DNA of 64,000 bases from Haliclystus octoradiatus. Its lineage: Eukaryota > Cnidaria > Staurozoa > Stauromedusae > Haliclystidae. A program made the translations under genes and the position numbers. Shown here in pieces: positions 32,184 to 44,928 of this stretch (within the stretch, counting starts at the first letter, position 1; each line of letters starts with the position of its first letter). The stretch spans positions 9,630,261 through 9,694,260 of the forward strand of contig OU744450.1 in assembly GCA_916610825.1 (NCBI GenBank), read 5' to 3'. A model generated the notes under the pieces. It did no database searches. It saw only the letters and a list, made by a program, of their open reading frames with translations, and was not told the origin of the DNA.

Positions 32184-35100
32184 CAGTCAGTCATATACAG
32201 ATCCATCTCTGCAGCATACAAATTAAATATGAAATACAGTAGGCTAGTAAGAAGACTACTTGCAAGGGATGAATCTCAAAAAGTTTTTTTGTATTTTCCC
32301 AATTTTGCCACCTCTGTACAGCAACCACCTGTCTATTGCAGCCATGATAATGCTGTACTCATGTACCATGTGACTTGATGTACTCATTGAATTATCCTTT
32401 AAAAGCGTGTTGTCTAAACAGGAAATGTCAAGGACCCTTCATGGGATTTATTCTAATAACATACTTGTAATGGTAATTCCTGCTACCATGGAATCCATAA
32501 ACAGCTAGTTAATCAATATGTTGAGCTAAAGGAACACTTTCGTCATTCTTTTAAAAATGGAAATAATGGAATGGCCTCTCTATTAACGGGACTTGGGGAA
32601 TTTTTTATGAGAACAGCCCTTGAAAAAATCCTGACACAGGCAAACGGCCCCTGAAAAAATTGGGAAACAAAACAACAACAAAATCTAAAAATGATCTCAA
32701 TTTTCTGAAGGGCAACAAAGAATTGTAACTTTGAAAACTATGACCTCCAAACTTTTATAACTGTACCATAGAATTTCATTTCAAATATTATATCTAGCTA
32801 TTATTTCAAATACAAGTGAATATGAACAAAACATATACATTAGTCGAATGATAATTTGTAGCAAGTGATGCATTTGAAACATGACACACTCCATTTAATA
32901 ATGATCAAATATAAGCAGCAAATATTATACAGTCAATAATCTTATAATCAATAGTTGTATATCATAAACTTAGAACAGACCCAACTAATGACACACATAA
33001 TAATCTAGAATACACCATAGCGACATCTGGAGGCTACGCAGTTGACTTCTCCTGAAATTCGAAAATTTGCAACATTAATCTATCCACACTAACCAAGAAT
33101 AATTTACATAAAAATTGTCCCAACAAGGATGTCGAGAGTGGATAAATAGAATAAGTAGAAACAACAGATAGCCTCCAGGGGTCATTTGAAAATGTACTGC
33201 TGCTTACAGGGAGGGCCAAATTTTGCTAGAAAGCTTGAATATAACATTATGTTAACAATGAAACAATCAATTGTCATTTGCAGATGTGAAGACCTGAATC
33301 TGAAGCTTTCCAGCGAGGTGTAGGCCTAAATTTGCTCAACTGCATTACAGGTATCAGAAATCCATTCAACATGAATCGCATACATGTATTATCGATGCAT
33401 GAAAGGAAGGTACTACATTATCAAGTTGAATTTATAACAATCTCTCACAGGAGTAACCATTTGGTCTGTTATGTTTCTTGTGACATGTGTGATGTGTAGA
33501 ATGTACAGATCATTAACTTATTTATGTCTTTTTTGATAGCTAATTGAAATGGATGATGGTCGCCTCAATGACAACATCTTTAATGCATGCTAAAAGATGC
33601 TGCAAGATTGATACCAATCTGATAATGGCTTCCAAGACATACTTTTGCAAAGAAATATCCTTTAAACCAAAAAAAAATTGGGCAACAGCAACAGCTTGGC
33701 ATGGAAGGAAAGTCAATAATAAAACTTAACGATACATTTCATGAAAAAATCCAGCGCTCTCTCTATAAATTCTGTCAGAAATTTTGAAAGAACTTGAAGT
33801 ATGATTACAACCAAAATATGATGTTGTTCAATATCTAATGAAAAGTCTGATCTCATGTAGCGGGAAACAATAGGTTGCAGGAGTCAAATTTAATAAAACG
33901 TTTTGAGGGTGTATTTAAAAGCATAAATGATGAATTAGGCCTACTTCTTCTTGCATTTAGTTTTATGTGAAATATCATAGCCTTCCGGTAATTGCTCTTA
34001 TAAATGTGAATGTAAATGTGAATTTTCTGCTGAGGTTTGGCTTATGAATCATAAAAAATGTCAATTTTTATCCGCTTCTGGATGTAAATAGTGTAGGATG
34101 TAAATTCAATGTGAAATAATCAGCGGTCATCAATAAACCAGATTGCAGAGAAGGGTGATTGCACCCCTGAGAAGAAAGAGCGTTCCCTGGAAATGTTTTG
34201 GGGCAACAGAATTACGTTTCACTAATAATTTGCAGACGATTGCTGGTGATATTTCGTTATTGGAGATTTCGGAAATTACATCACAAGCGTACAGTTGCGG
34301 GTACAAGGTGGAGGGGTACCAATCATCACAGTAGGCCTACAGATGTATCTTTAAATCGTCCCTGAAAAGGTTTGGCACTGGAGGCACACGAAGAGTAACA
34401 AAAGCTCTACAATCTATCTAAAGCAATTTAATCAGCAATTTTAAAGAATCCGTTGCCTTGCTTGCTCAAACCACAACAACAAAAGCAGAGATTAGTGAGA
34501 AGAGGGGGAATCTTTGCAAGTAGCCTGGCGTACATGAAAGGTAGGCGGGTTATTTGAAAGTATACTGCTGAATACAGGGAGGGTCCAGTCTGACTCTGAC
34601 TCTCTGAGTACTTCATGGATGGCCCTTAAACGTGTGATATTGTGTTATATTAAATTGGTTTTACTATTATATTTACGTAGTTCCCGAGAGTATTTCAGCA
34701 AAGTCCGAGGCAGTTGTGTCTGTTAATGACTTTTTAAGAAGCAAAATTGATCTTAAGCTCAAATGTCTCTGCTCTTTGGAAAAATAATTAATTCAAACTT
34801 GAAGGCTCTGGATAAATGATGATGTATCATGTTCTTACGATGATGTTTTCTTAACAAAGCTTGTGAATTTCGCCTAACCCTTAGAAAATTATAATAGGCC
34901 TATGCTTGTTGTGTGAAGTGATGTGTGCGACCATAAAATCGCACAAACATCTTCGCAATATTACCCACATACAAATTAACTAACTAACTGACTCAAAGGT
35001 ATTGCTTATTTTGCTATTGAGGCAAAATGGGGAATTAGAATATGAAGAAATCAACGCCAATAACGAAGAAAAGAATCTCAACTCGCGCTAGGCTCATGTC

Positions 35101-35329
35101 AACTCGTGTCAGTTCGAATTCAGACAAACTCACTTGAATATTTTCACTTATCCATCTCATCTCAGTTAAATATATCTTCTTCATAAAAATAAATACTTTG
35201 TTGCATATGAAGCTGTACTGATTCCATCATTTCAAACAATTTTACATTGCGTTTCCAACAATTTCACTCTTACAAAATCTGGAAACTGCAAAGTTTAAAC
35301 CGCCATCGCCATCATTAAAAGCTCAATAT
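32184..35329. other. Interval without a supportable gene
   Basis: Short chance frames only. A 38-bp motif (TACTGCTG..TACAGGGAGGG) occurs at 33195-33225 and again at 34560-34590, a minor dispersed repeat. A single MITE-like end (CCACCTGTCTATTG) lies near 32327. Confidence 0.4.
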
Positions 35330-35457
35330 GAAGTTATGAACGTCAACTAAAACGCCAAGTAGCTTTACGCAGAAAACGCAGCCGCGTCGATAAAATTGAA
35401 AAAGTAGACTGGATACTAAATAGAGCTGACGCGAGTTGAATTTTCCGTTTACCCAGC
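35330..35457 (+). pseudogene. Coding relic of the same unknown gene (copy 2, inverted)
   Basis: Encodes RVDKIEKVDWILNRADAS, then a stop, then IFRLP. DNA 35383-35456 is the reverse complement of 30773-30860 with few differences. The stop and flanking decay mark it as a relic. Confidence 0.45.
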
Positions 35458-35892
35458 CATTTCCTGTTACAATCACTAGTCTGTGTTGTGCACAGAAATG
35501 GGAGCAGCATGCTGGGGGAACGAAGGGGAAACCACTCAAGCTTGACGAAGAATCAGAAACGAAGCATAAAATGAAACAGGATGTCAAAAACAAAACGAAG
35601 CATAAAATCAGAAATGAAGCAAAAAATAAGAGACGAAGCATAAAATGAAACAGGATGACAAAAATCTAGCTGACAAAGAGCTAGCAAGGTACGGTTAGGT
35701 ACCAAAATGCTGCCCCCCAAAAAGAGATAAATCTTTTTGAAAGTACGATTAACGCCTAATTCGATTACATAATTTCAATTCAGTGTCATTCTGGATATAA
35801 CTGTGATTTAATTGGTTGATTTTCGCGGGCATTTTGCCTTCAACTACACGTGTTTGTATGTATGAAGCACATTCATATCCGACAAGATTTTC

Positions 35893-36103
35893 TTGGTGCA
35901 AGACTACACTTCTTCTGAAAATAATGACGATCATGTACTCGATATACAACAACAATGCAGCAAAAGGGGAATCGGAAAATGCTGGGAATTATGTGAAAGT
36001 TTCAACAATAAAGCTGACACGTTGTTATTCATTAGCGAAGAAGGTAGATGGTCAAAGTCTTACTCTAAACTTACGAGCGAAGGATTGAAAGATTATTACA
36101 GGT
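35893..36103 (+). CDS. Possible exon of a zinc-finger transposase-like gene
   Basis: An open frame ending in GLKDYYRC, followed directly by a GTGTAA donor-like site. The pattern G-W...S..G...YYRC resembles the zinc-binding N-terminal exon of FLYWCH/MULE-like proteins. There is no neighbouring exon to confirm it. Confidence 0.2.
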
Positions 36104-36604
36104 GTAATTTAATCTAAAATCATTATCCACATGAATATTGATAATAATAAATAAATTAAAATATCATGTTGAGTATACACTCTGATACACACGCATGTAT
36201 ATAAAAGTGAAATAGGATAAGAAACACTTAGATGCAAAAGCCTTTTTCCGACGGTTGGAGTGGTTGAATAACAGTATTGCGCATGTCACCAGATTACAAC
36301 AGTTAGATATAATGTAACTATGAGTATGAAATCGTAAATATTTTATAGCAAATTGACAAACAGACAAACCATGTAAATAGAACACATGATTTATAAAACT
36401 AGAATTAAACCTTTACTTTTTCCATAAACAACAATTTAAACACACTACACAAGGAAAGATGCAAATTAACAAATTTTTAGCTGCGATTTTTTAAAGATGC
36501 ATTTATTAGAAAACCTGTGGAAATGATCTATTTAGCTTGTGTTAATAGACTTTTAAGCTGAGATCTTTCAAAGATGCGTCTAGTAGACAATTAGCTGCGG
36601 AAAT

Positions 36605-37326
36605 AATAATCCCCAGAACAAAAATATTTTGCTTTGAATTTAAAAGCTGCGTGTAAATTGTTTGAACAAGTGAAACTTAAAACTGAATCAGTTTTATGAT
36701 AATTAAAACAATACGAAATACTGAGTTACATTGAATTACCAATATAACTAGGCCAGACAAAATATGTTTTGAAATCAAAGAAACGTAGACCTATTTCATG
36801 TAGTGTTGATATCAGCAATACATATAGCGCTGCACGAACGCTATGAAAATTTAAGAGACTTTAGGTCTTTAATCTATTAATGAAACAAAATGCCGTTCAT
36901 TACTTTTCACAAAATCGAGATACAAAACATTTCACTTTTAAAATGGATATTTTGATATATAATTTGTGAGAACACTGAGCAAACAATCTGTTTTGAAATG
37001 AATAATCTATCGCGGGGCATAAAAACAAATTAACTTGCAAGAATTTTCAAAATGACGTTGGCGTTCGACTAATTCGAAAAATATTCAAAGTTCGAAGAGA
37101 TTATGTGTCTACAGTCTAAAATTATAGAGTTTAGAATTAATCAAAGCAGTGCACAAAAGTATTTCTATAATTTATTATTTAATATAAAAAAACGAATCAT
37201 TTGGTTTTGAGCAGCAAGGCTTTTATTTTCAGATTTTGCTTCCATAATTAACCAAGGAATTATAGGCATCGATTAAAATTAAAATTTCATTTTTTTGACT
37301 TGCTATACGAATAAGACACAGTATGT
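36605..37326 (-). repeat. Interspersed repeat, inverted copy of 4094-4803
   Basis: About 720 bp, reverse complement of the left copy, with several small indels. Near 37480-37510 the motif TTTTGCTTTGAATTTAAAAGC occurs once more in split form. Family unknown. Confidence 0.8.
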
Positions 37327-38580
37327 TACTACAGTTTCGAGGATAAAAATAGCGATGTCTTGTTATTATCTTTGATCAACATTTAATAACATTAATTTCA
37401 GGTATATCAAATTTAACAAAGTTAAATTGAATTGAGCGTATGATTTGTGATAAATAATAATAATTATAATATTTTCAGCGTTCAAAAATTTTGCTTTGAA
37501 TTTAAAAGCACAAAAACATAATTTAAAAACATTTTTAAATAGTTAATACAGTTTGGATGAGTGTAACAAACCTTGTGTTACAAAAATAAAAAGCGAAAAG
37601 GTTGCATGAGAAAATCGATCATAGCAAACAATATTTATTAAAATACATCTTACCATTTTCCAAATGAGATCCAAATAAAAACTATACGAGCGGCATAATC
37701 TCCGAACAACATTTAAATACATAATAGCGGGTTGTCTGAGTTAATACACCAATCAATAATAAGTTAACAACCATAGTTTATCGAAGGAGAATGTACGCCC
37801 GATAAGAATAAAATAAATATTGTCTTTTATTCGAAATAATTCTGACAAAAATGATCATTTCATATCGTGATCAAATGCATGGTAAAGTAGATTCATTTTC
37901 TACATAGTAAATTATCCTTTTCGTCAGACATCATAACATGAGCATTTAAATATTACCATCGGCTGTGGTATTTATATCTTTGAAGCTGCACTAGACATTT
38001 CCACTCTATAAACCATCGCGTCCGTTTCAATAAATTCTGAATAAATATGCATATCACGAATCTGGCAAAATGAGTTCCGGAATGAGTTGTTTTCGTTTTT
38101 CTATCAAAATAATTTATTTTTTCATAATCATCTTTTCTTTCATTCGACATCTGTAATGTATTATAAATAGCGCGTAGAAGTATTGACTACAAGATGTAAC
38201 ATAATATCAATATCGAATTTGTATAGCGATTTATTATAGAATTCTATTTCCTTTTAAAAGAATGTTGATGCTATTATTATGGAAAATTTGATAACAAGAA
38301 GCACTATGAGGTCAACTTTTCACATCTTTTGTTTACTTTTAAAATTTTATTTTCAACGAACTCTTAGTATTTTGATAGACTGCCATGAAAATCACAGGCC
38401 TACTTGCTGAGATTGCAAAGATCAAAAATATATAGGCTCATATACTATCATATCATAATATTTTCAGATTATATATATAGTTTGAAATCAATACACGCGC
38501 TGTCGCCTTGTTCAGTAATATGTTGTCGAAGCAGCAGGTTTGTTGATTAGTACAGTCAAAGCGAGTACAACAGTAAGTAA
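37327..38580. other. AT-rich interval, no gene seen
   Basis: Only short chance frames. No inverted repeats or RNA-gene signatures were recognised. Confidence 0.5.
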
Positions 38581-38652
38581 GGGGTTGGCTCATTGGTTAA
38601 CGCTCTGGTAATACAATATCAGGGTCGTAAGTTCAAATCCGCCATTCGGCAA
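38581..38652 (+). other. tRNA-like segment (SINE head or tRNA relic)
   Basis: Box A-like TTGGCTCATTGGTTAACGC and box B-like AGTTCAAATCC (38630-38640) are at tRNA spacing. An anticodon stem CTCTG/CAGGG forms, but its loop is 12 nt, not 7. An intact tRNA is therefore unlikely. An AT-rich stretch follows. Confidence 0.5.
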
Positions 38653-40240
<1,588 letters not shown>

Positions 40241-40838
40241 GCTCCACTCAGACTTTCATTTCTCACTGATTCTTAACTCTTATGTCTTAACAACTTTGTC
40301 CATTTTCCTATCCATATTTTCCTTCGATCTTTTTACAATATTTCACTAAATAAAATACTCACACTATCACTCAGCTTATTTGAATTATTTATATTGTTTG
40401 TAAGAAATACTCAAATATATAACTATAATATTTTACATTACCTGCTACAGACTCTAACTATGTAATAAATAATAATGAACAAGTAATGTCCCCCAAATAA
40501 ACAAGCACACTGTGCCTAAGGGATGACTCCAGTCATATTTGTATTTTCATATATTTATGATTGAAATATATATTTTCATTCAGTTAATGCATTGTTCATA
40601 GAATACCAAGTTGACGTCATAAATGTCAAGAAGGGTATATACGTAACTGGCATGATAATAAAATGCGGAACACAAATGACGATAGATTGAAATTGTTCCG
40701 TTGTTAATAGTTTAATGCTACATAATAGTCTACATTGAATGTGTTTACAACATCCTGAAAGAATCAAGCCTTCATCATGTGTTATAAATGTCATTATTCT
40801 TATTCTCAATATAACATAATAATAACAATAATAATAAT
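40241..40838. repeat. Opposite-strand LINE 3' end and flank
   Basis: 40485-40580 (GTCCCCCAAATAAACAAGCA ... TGATTGAAATA) resembles the reverse complement of 43456-43600, so it is a plus-strand 3' end of another LINE family. An (AAT)-rich run at 40812-40838 is the tail of the next element. Confidence 0.5.
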
Positions 40839-43440
40839 ACATTATTTATATAGCGCCTTTTCCAAAATTTTGCTCAAAAGCGCTTTACAGTGGTGGTCTA
40901 GTCTAAATAAGTTAAAAATAAAAATTTAAATTTAAAACATTTAAAAGATTAAAAGAAATGCATTAAGGAGAAGAGCGTTAAAAGATAGATACCATTAAAA
41001 ATACTGTAAAAACTATATAAATACTAAAATAGTAATGTTTTATAAAATTTTACTCATATGCTTTTTTAAAAAGAAAAGTCTTTATCAGTTTTTAAAAGAG
41101 GAAATAGAATCAGCGGATCTTGCTTCATAGGGTAAATCATTCCATAGGAGTGGGGATGTGAACGAGAATGATCTAGCTCCAAAGTGTTTGAAGCGGTAGC
41201 TTGCTTTTTTCCTAAGTTGTTTGCTGTTGGATGAAAGCAGAGATCTTTTCGGTGAATAGTATTGGATGAGTTCTGAAATGTATAGGGGTGCCAGGCCATG
41301 TAGAGCTTTGAAAGTTATTAAGAGAATTTTGAAGTGGATCCTTTGTTTGATTGGTAACCAATGTAATGAACGTAGAATAGGTGTTGCATGATCATACTTC
41401 CCAGACATGGTGATTAACTTGGCAGCGGCATTTTGTAACCTTTGAAGGCGCTTAAGTAGTGATGATGGTATTCCACACAAAAGTGAGTTGCAAAAGTCCA
41501 GCCGTGATGTCATAAAAGCATGGACTACTATCTCAGCTGACTCCCGATTGAGATATTTTCTTATTTTGCAAAATTTTCGTAAATGATGGAAACCAGACTT
41601 GCAGATGTTCACTACGTGAGATTCCATTGCCATTGAGGAAGTGATGGTGACCCCAATAGTGCGAGCATTTGACGATGAGTTTATGGTTTCGTGACCAATT
41701 TCGATTCCATCCATTGGTGACTGTGGTAGTTTCTTGCCTTTGATGTGCAAAAATTCAGTTTTATGGGAGTTTAGCTTGAGATTATTCCATGTCATCCAAT
41801 TTTCTATGTCTCTAATGCACGCTTCTAGTTTGCACTTGGCCATGTTTTTATCTTCCATATTGGCTGGGTCGAACGAGATATAACTGAGTGTCATCAGCGT
41901 ATAAGTGATAAGAAAGGCCATGACGTCTAACTATGTCATCAATTGGTGAAGTATATAGTGAAAAAAGAAGCGGTCCGAGGATGCTCCCTTGTGGTACCCC
42001 ACATTTCAGCTTCCTCTTGGACGAAGAACCATCGGGAACGGTGACAGTGTATGTCCTATTTTGAAGACAGAATTTGAGCCATTTACATACTTTTCCTGAA
42101 ATTCCAAATCTTTGATGAAGTCTTTTCAGTAAGATGTCGTGGTCTACTGTGTCGAAAGCCACAGATAAGTCAATTAATAGCAGCAACATCACAGATTTCC
42201 TGCAATCTAAAGAAGTCAGAATGTCGTCATGTACTTTTATCAATACTGTTTCGGTACTATGGTGCTGTTTATAGGCAGATTGATAGAGCTCATTTAAATT
42301 GTTATATAGATGTATTGTTGAATTTGCTGAGCTACTACTTTTTCTGTCAGCTTGCTTATCATCTTTAGGTTTGATATTGGACGAAAGTTAGGAAATTCAT
42401 CGGTCTTTAGTGATGGTTTCTTTAAGCGTACGTATAGTTCTTCCATCGAAACAATTTCAAAAGATTCAAATGGTGGTAGATCATTATTCATGATAGACGA
42501 TTCTAATATGGGATTTACGCAGGAACGATGTTGCTCGATTAGTGTCTCCGTGATGTCAGTGATTTTTCGTTCAAAGAAGTCTGCAAAGTCATCAGCTAGT
42601 TTGTTTGGTGATGACGTTGTAGGATATATTTTCTCTACGACACCATTTGTTAGTTTTTTGATAGTGGAGAAGAGTTTCTTTTGATCCTGCTCACATGAGT
42701 CAATGATATTAGCATAGTAATCTTTTTTCGCCTTAAATATCATATTCTTTATTATCGCGGAATGATCCTTGAGAGCGTTCTGGAGGTCAGGTGAGCGTGT
42801 AGACTTCCATTTTCCTTCAAGGCGACGTTGTCCTGTTTTTTCTTTTCTTATTTCATTTGTCATCCAAGGAGAGTTTGGGCGTATTGTTATGAGCCTGGAC
42901 TTTTCCGGAGCATGCTGATCAAGTAATGCCCTCAATGTTTTCTCATAACTTTCGACGATACTAGAGACAGATGTCTCGATATCTACAACATTTGAAAGTA
43001 CAATGTCTCTATAAAACGCATCTATATCAATGTCGTTGATCATTCTCTAGGTGATTAGTTTTTTAGGGAACGAAGGCTTCTTGACCGCTAATGTACAATG
43101 CACAGATAGATGGTCTGATATGTGTGCATCATTTAGGTGAAATTTCGTAACAATAGTATCTGTTGTTCTTGTGATGATAAGATCAAGGGTGTGGCATTTA
43201 TTACGTGTAGGCTCTTGTACATGCTGCTTCCAGTCAAAATAATCTAGAAGATTTAGGAACTGAGTTGCTTTGATATTTTCTTTTCTACATCATCCACATG
43301 GAGATTAAAGTCAACAGTAATCATGAGCACTTCACTGGCATTGGATAGCGTTAAGGATTCTAAAAGTGCCATGAATTCTTCAAATAACATATCGTAAGAG
43401 AGATTATTAATCTCCGAACGAGGTGGTCTATAAAGTACGA
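40839..43440 (-). mobile_element. L2/CR1-like LINE, 5'-truncated and frameshifted
   Basis: Pieces of one ORF2 lie in order on the minus strand. 43043-43440 holds the endonuclease C-terminus (HISDHLSVHC). 42294-43043 holds the linker and start of RT (FPNFRPISNLKMISKLTEKVV, split here by a deletion in the fingers). 41848-42243 holds RT motifs (LLIDLSVAFDTVDHDIL, CGVPQGSILGPLLF, YHLYADDTQLY). 41085-41921 holds the thumb and C-terminal part (LDFCNSLLCGIP, LQRLQNAAAKL, LHWLPIKQRI). Frames shift at about 42,290 and 41,850-41,920. The 3' end has a short (ATT)n tail. Confidence 0.88.
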
Positions 43441-43758
43441 TAGATAGATAGATAGAAGTTTATTTCAATCATTGAAAAGTACATACCGAGTAGGCAAGTT
43501 TTACATTGAGTAATTGAATTTACAATGATTGTTGTCACCCCTTAAGCAGTTTTGCTTGTTTATTGGGGGACAAAGTTATTTACATTTTGATTTACTTAAC
43601 AATAAAAACAAATGAATAAAAAGAGGAAGTCATAAAAAGAAAGTAAAGTGAAAAAATAAAAGCAAATGTAAAAGGAAGAAATATGTATATAGGGCCTACT
43701 GTATATATATTTATATATATATATATATGTCTGTATATATATATATATATATATATAT
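43441..43758 (-). mobile_element. 3' end of another LINE with (TATC)n tail, then (TA)n
   Basis: On the minus strand a 3' UTR (CCCCCAATAAACAAGC ... GATTGAAATAAACTTC) ends in (TATC)4. It is cut off after about 200 bp, and a (TA)-rich microsatellite occupies 43704-43758. Confidence 0.55.
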
Positions 43759-43922
43759 GGATGTGTCTATACTATTTGCGATATGCATTGCCCACTACTT
43801 CGGTAGTTTGAGCACTCTGGTATGGCACAGATGTTTTTTTCATGTGATGAATTTTTTCACCACATTTATAACTCATCTTGACTTAGGTTATATACTGAAG
43901 TCAGTTCCTTGTTCGCTCACTG

Positions 43923-43972
43923 AGCAGTACTGATGAAGGCTAATGGCCAGAAACATGTACTTGTCTGCTGCT
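43923..43972 (+). ncRNA. Type I hammerhead ribozyme motif, copy 1
   Basis: All parts are present. Stem I: AGCAGTA (43923-43929) pairs with TGCTGCT (43966-43972), 7 bp. Core: CTGATGA (43930-43936). Stem II: GGC/GCC closed by TAATG, with an A-A mismatch at its base. GAAA at 43950-43953. Stem III: ACA/TGT around TGTACT. The predicted cut follows C43965 (TGTC). Short stem III is usual for metazoan retroelement hammerheads. Activity is inferred, not shown. Confidence 0.85.
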
Positions 43973-44183
43973 ATGTATGTCTCAATTGCGCATGCGCAAT
44001 TTTGAGCACTATCGACTTGGGATGTGTCTATACTATTTGCGATATGCATTGCCCACTACTTCGGTAGTTTGAGCACTCTGGTATGGCACAGATGTTTTTT
44101 TCATGTGATGAATTTTTTCACCACATTTATAACTCATCTTGACTTAGGTTATATACTGAAGTCAGTTCCTTGTTCGCTCACTG

Positions 44184-44233
44184 AGCAGTACTGATGAAGG
44201 CTAATGGCCAGAAACATGTACTTGTCTGCTGCG
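44184..44233 (+). ncRNA. Type I hammerhead ribozyme motif, copy 2
   Basis: Same as copy 1, 261 bp downstream. One change (TGCTGCG) shortens stem I to 6 bp. The core CTGATGA (44191-44197) and GAAA are intact. Confidence 0.85.
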
Positions 44234-44445
44234 ATGTATGTCTCAATTGCGCATGCGCAATTTTGAGCACTATCGACTTGGGATGTGTCTATACTATTTG
44301 CGATATGCATTGCCCACTACTTCGGTAGTTTGAGCACTCTGGTATGGCACAGATGTTTTTTTCATGTGATGAATTTTTTTCACCACATTTATAACTCATC
44401 TTGACTTAGGTTATATACTGAAGTCAGTTCCTTGTTCGCTCACTG

Positions 44446-44495
44446 AGCAGTACTGATGAAGGCTAATGGCCAGAAACATGTACTTGTCTGCTGCT
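44446..44495 (+). ncRNA. Type I hammerhead ribozyme motif, copy 3
   Basis: Same as copy 1, with a 7-bp stem I. After it the repeat breaks off into TATATATG and the unit ends near 44512. Confidence 0.85.
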
Positions 44496-44512
44496 ATATA
44501 TATGTTGATTTA

Positions 44513-44879
44513 ATGATATAATGTTGATATAATGTTGATTTAATAAATAAATAAATTTATTTATTAAAACGAAAACGGCAGGCACGAAAAAAAATTTTAT
44601 TTAAAAAATTTCAAGGAATTAGATAAAACATAAATAGAACAATACCATATAATAATTTACTACGAAAACAAACAATAGCAAATAATAATTTACTACGGAA
44701 ACTAACATAGCAGTAAATAACAATAGAACAGCAATTTAATCAATAGGCGTGTAAACTTTTATCATGTATATATCTTTGGTGAATTTAGAAATGTTTTTTA
44801 TATGAATAAAACCGTCTGAGGAGCGCTACAGCGCGAAACTTCGAGTAACGGAGAAAACGTCTCTTTTTCTTATTTTATA

Positions 44880-44927
<48 letters not shown>
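44513..44927. repeat. AT-rich spacer with (TA)n at 44882-44927
   Basis: Holds the hammerhead motif at 44812-44851. The (TA)23 run directly abuts the 3' end of the following minus-strand LINE and may be its tail. Confidence 0.6.
44812..44851 (+). ncRNA. Second, distinct hammerhead ribozyme motif
   Basis: Stem I: CCGT (44812-44815) with ACGG (44848-44851). Core: CTGAGGA (44816-44822). Stem II: GCGC-TACA-GCGC, 4 perfect bp. GAAA at 44835-44838. Stem III: ACT-TCG-AGT. The predicted cut follows A44847 (GTA). Sequence outside the core is unrelated to the 261-bp repeat, so this is an independent family, again of the short stem III retroelement type. Confidence 0.8.

Positions 44928-44928
<1 letters not shown>

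Larger units (their letters stand above)
43759..44512 (+). repeat. 261-bp tandem repeat, about 2.9 copies, each with a hammerhead motif
   Basis: Units start with GGATGTGTCTATACTATTTG at 43759, 44020 and 44281, and are almost identical. Each contains one hammerhead ribozyme motif (see the ncRNA entries). Head-to-tail units of this size with a type I hammerhead per unit match animal retrozymes or the terminal repeats of Penelope-like elements. No Penelope RT frame is seen next to them. Confidence 0.9.

Noticed and set aside
34143..34334. 63-codon frame (RRVIAPLRRKSVPWKCFG) as a gene
   Set aside because: No recognisable homology, no convincing splice borders, and normal length for a chance frame.
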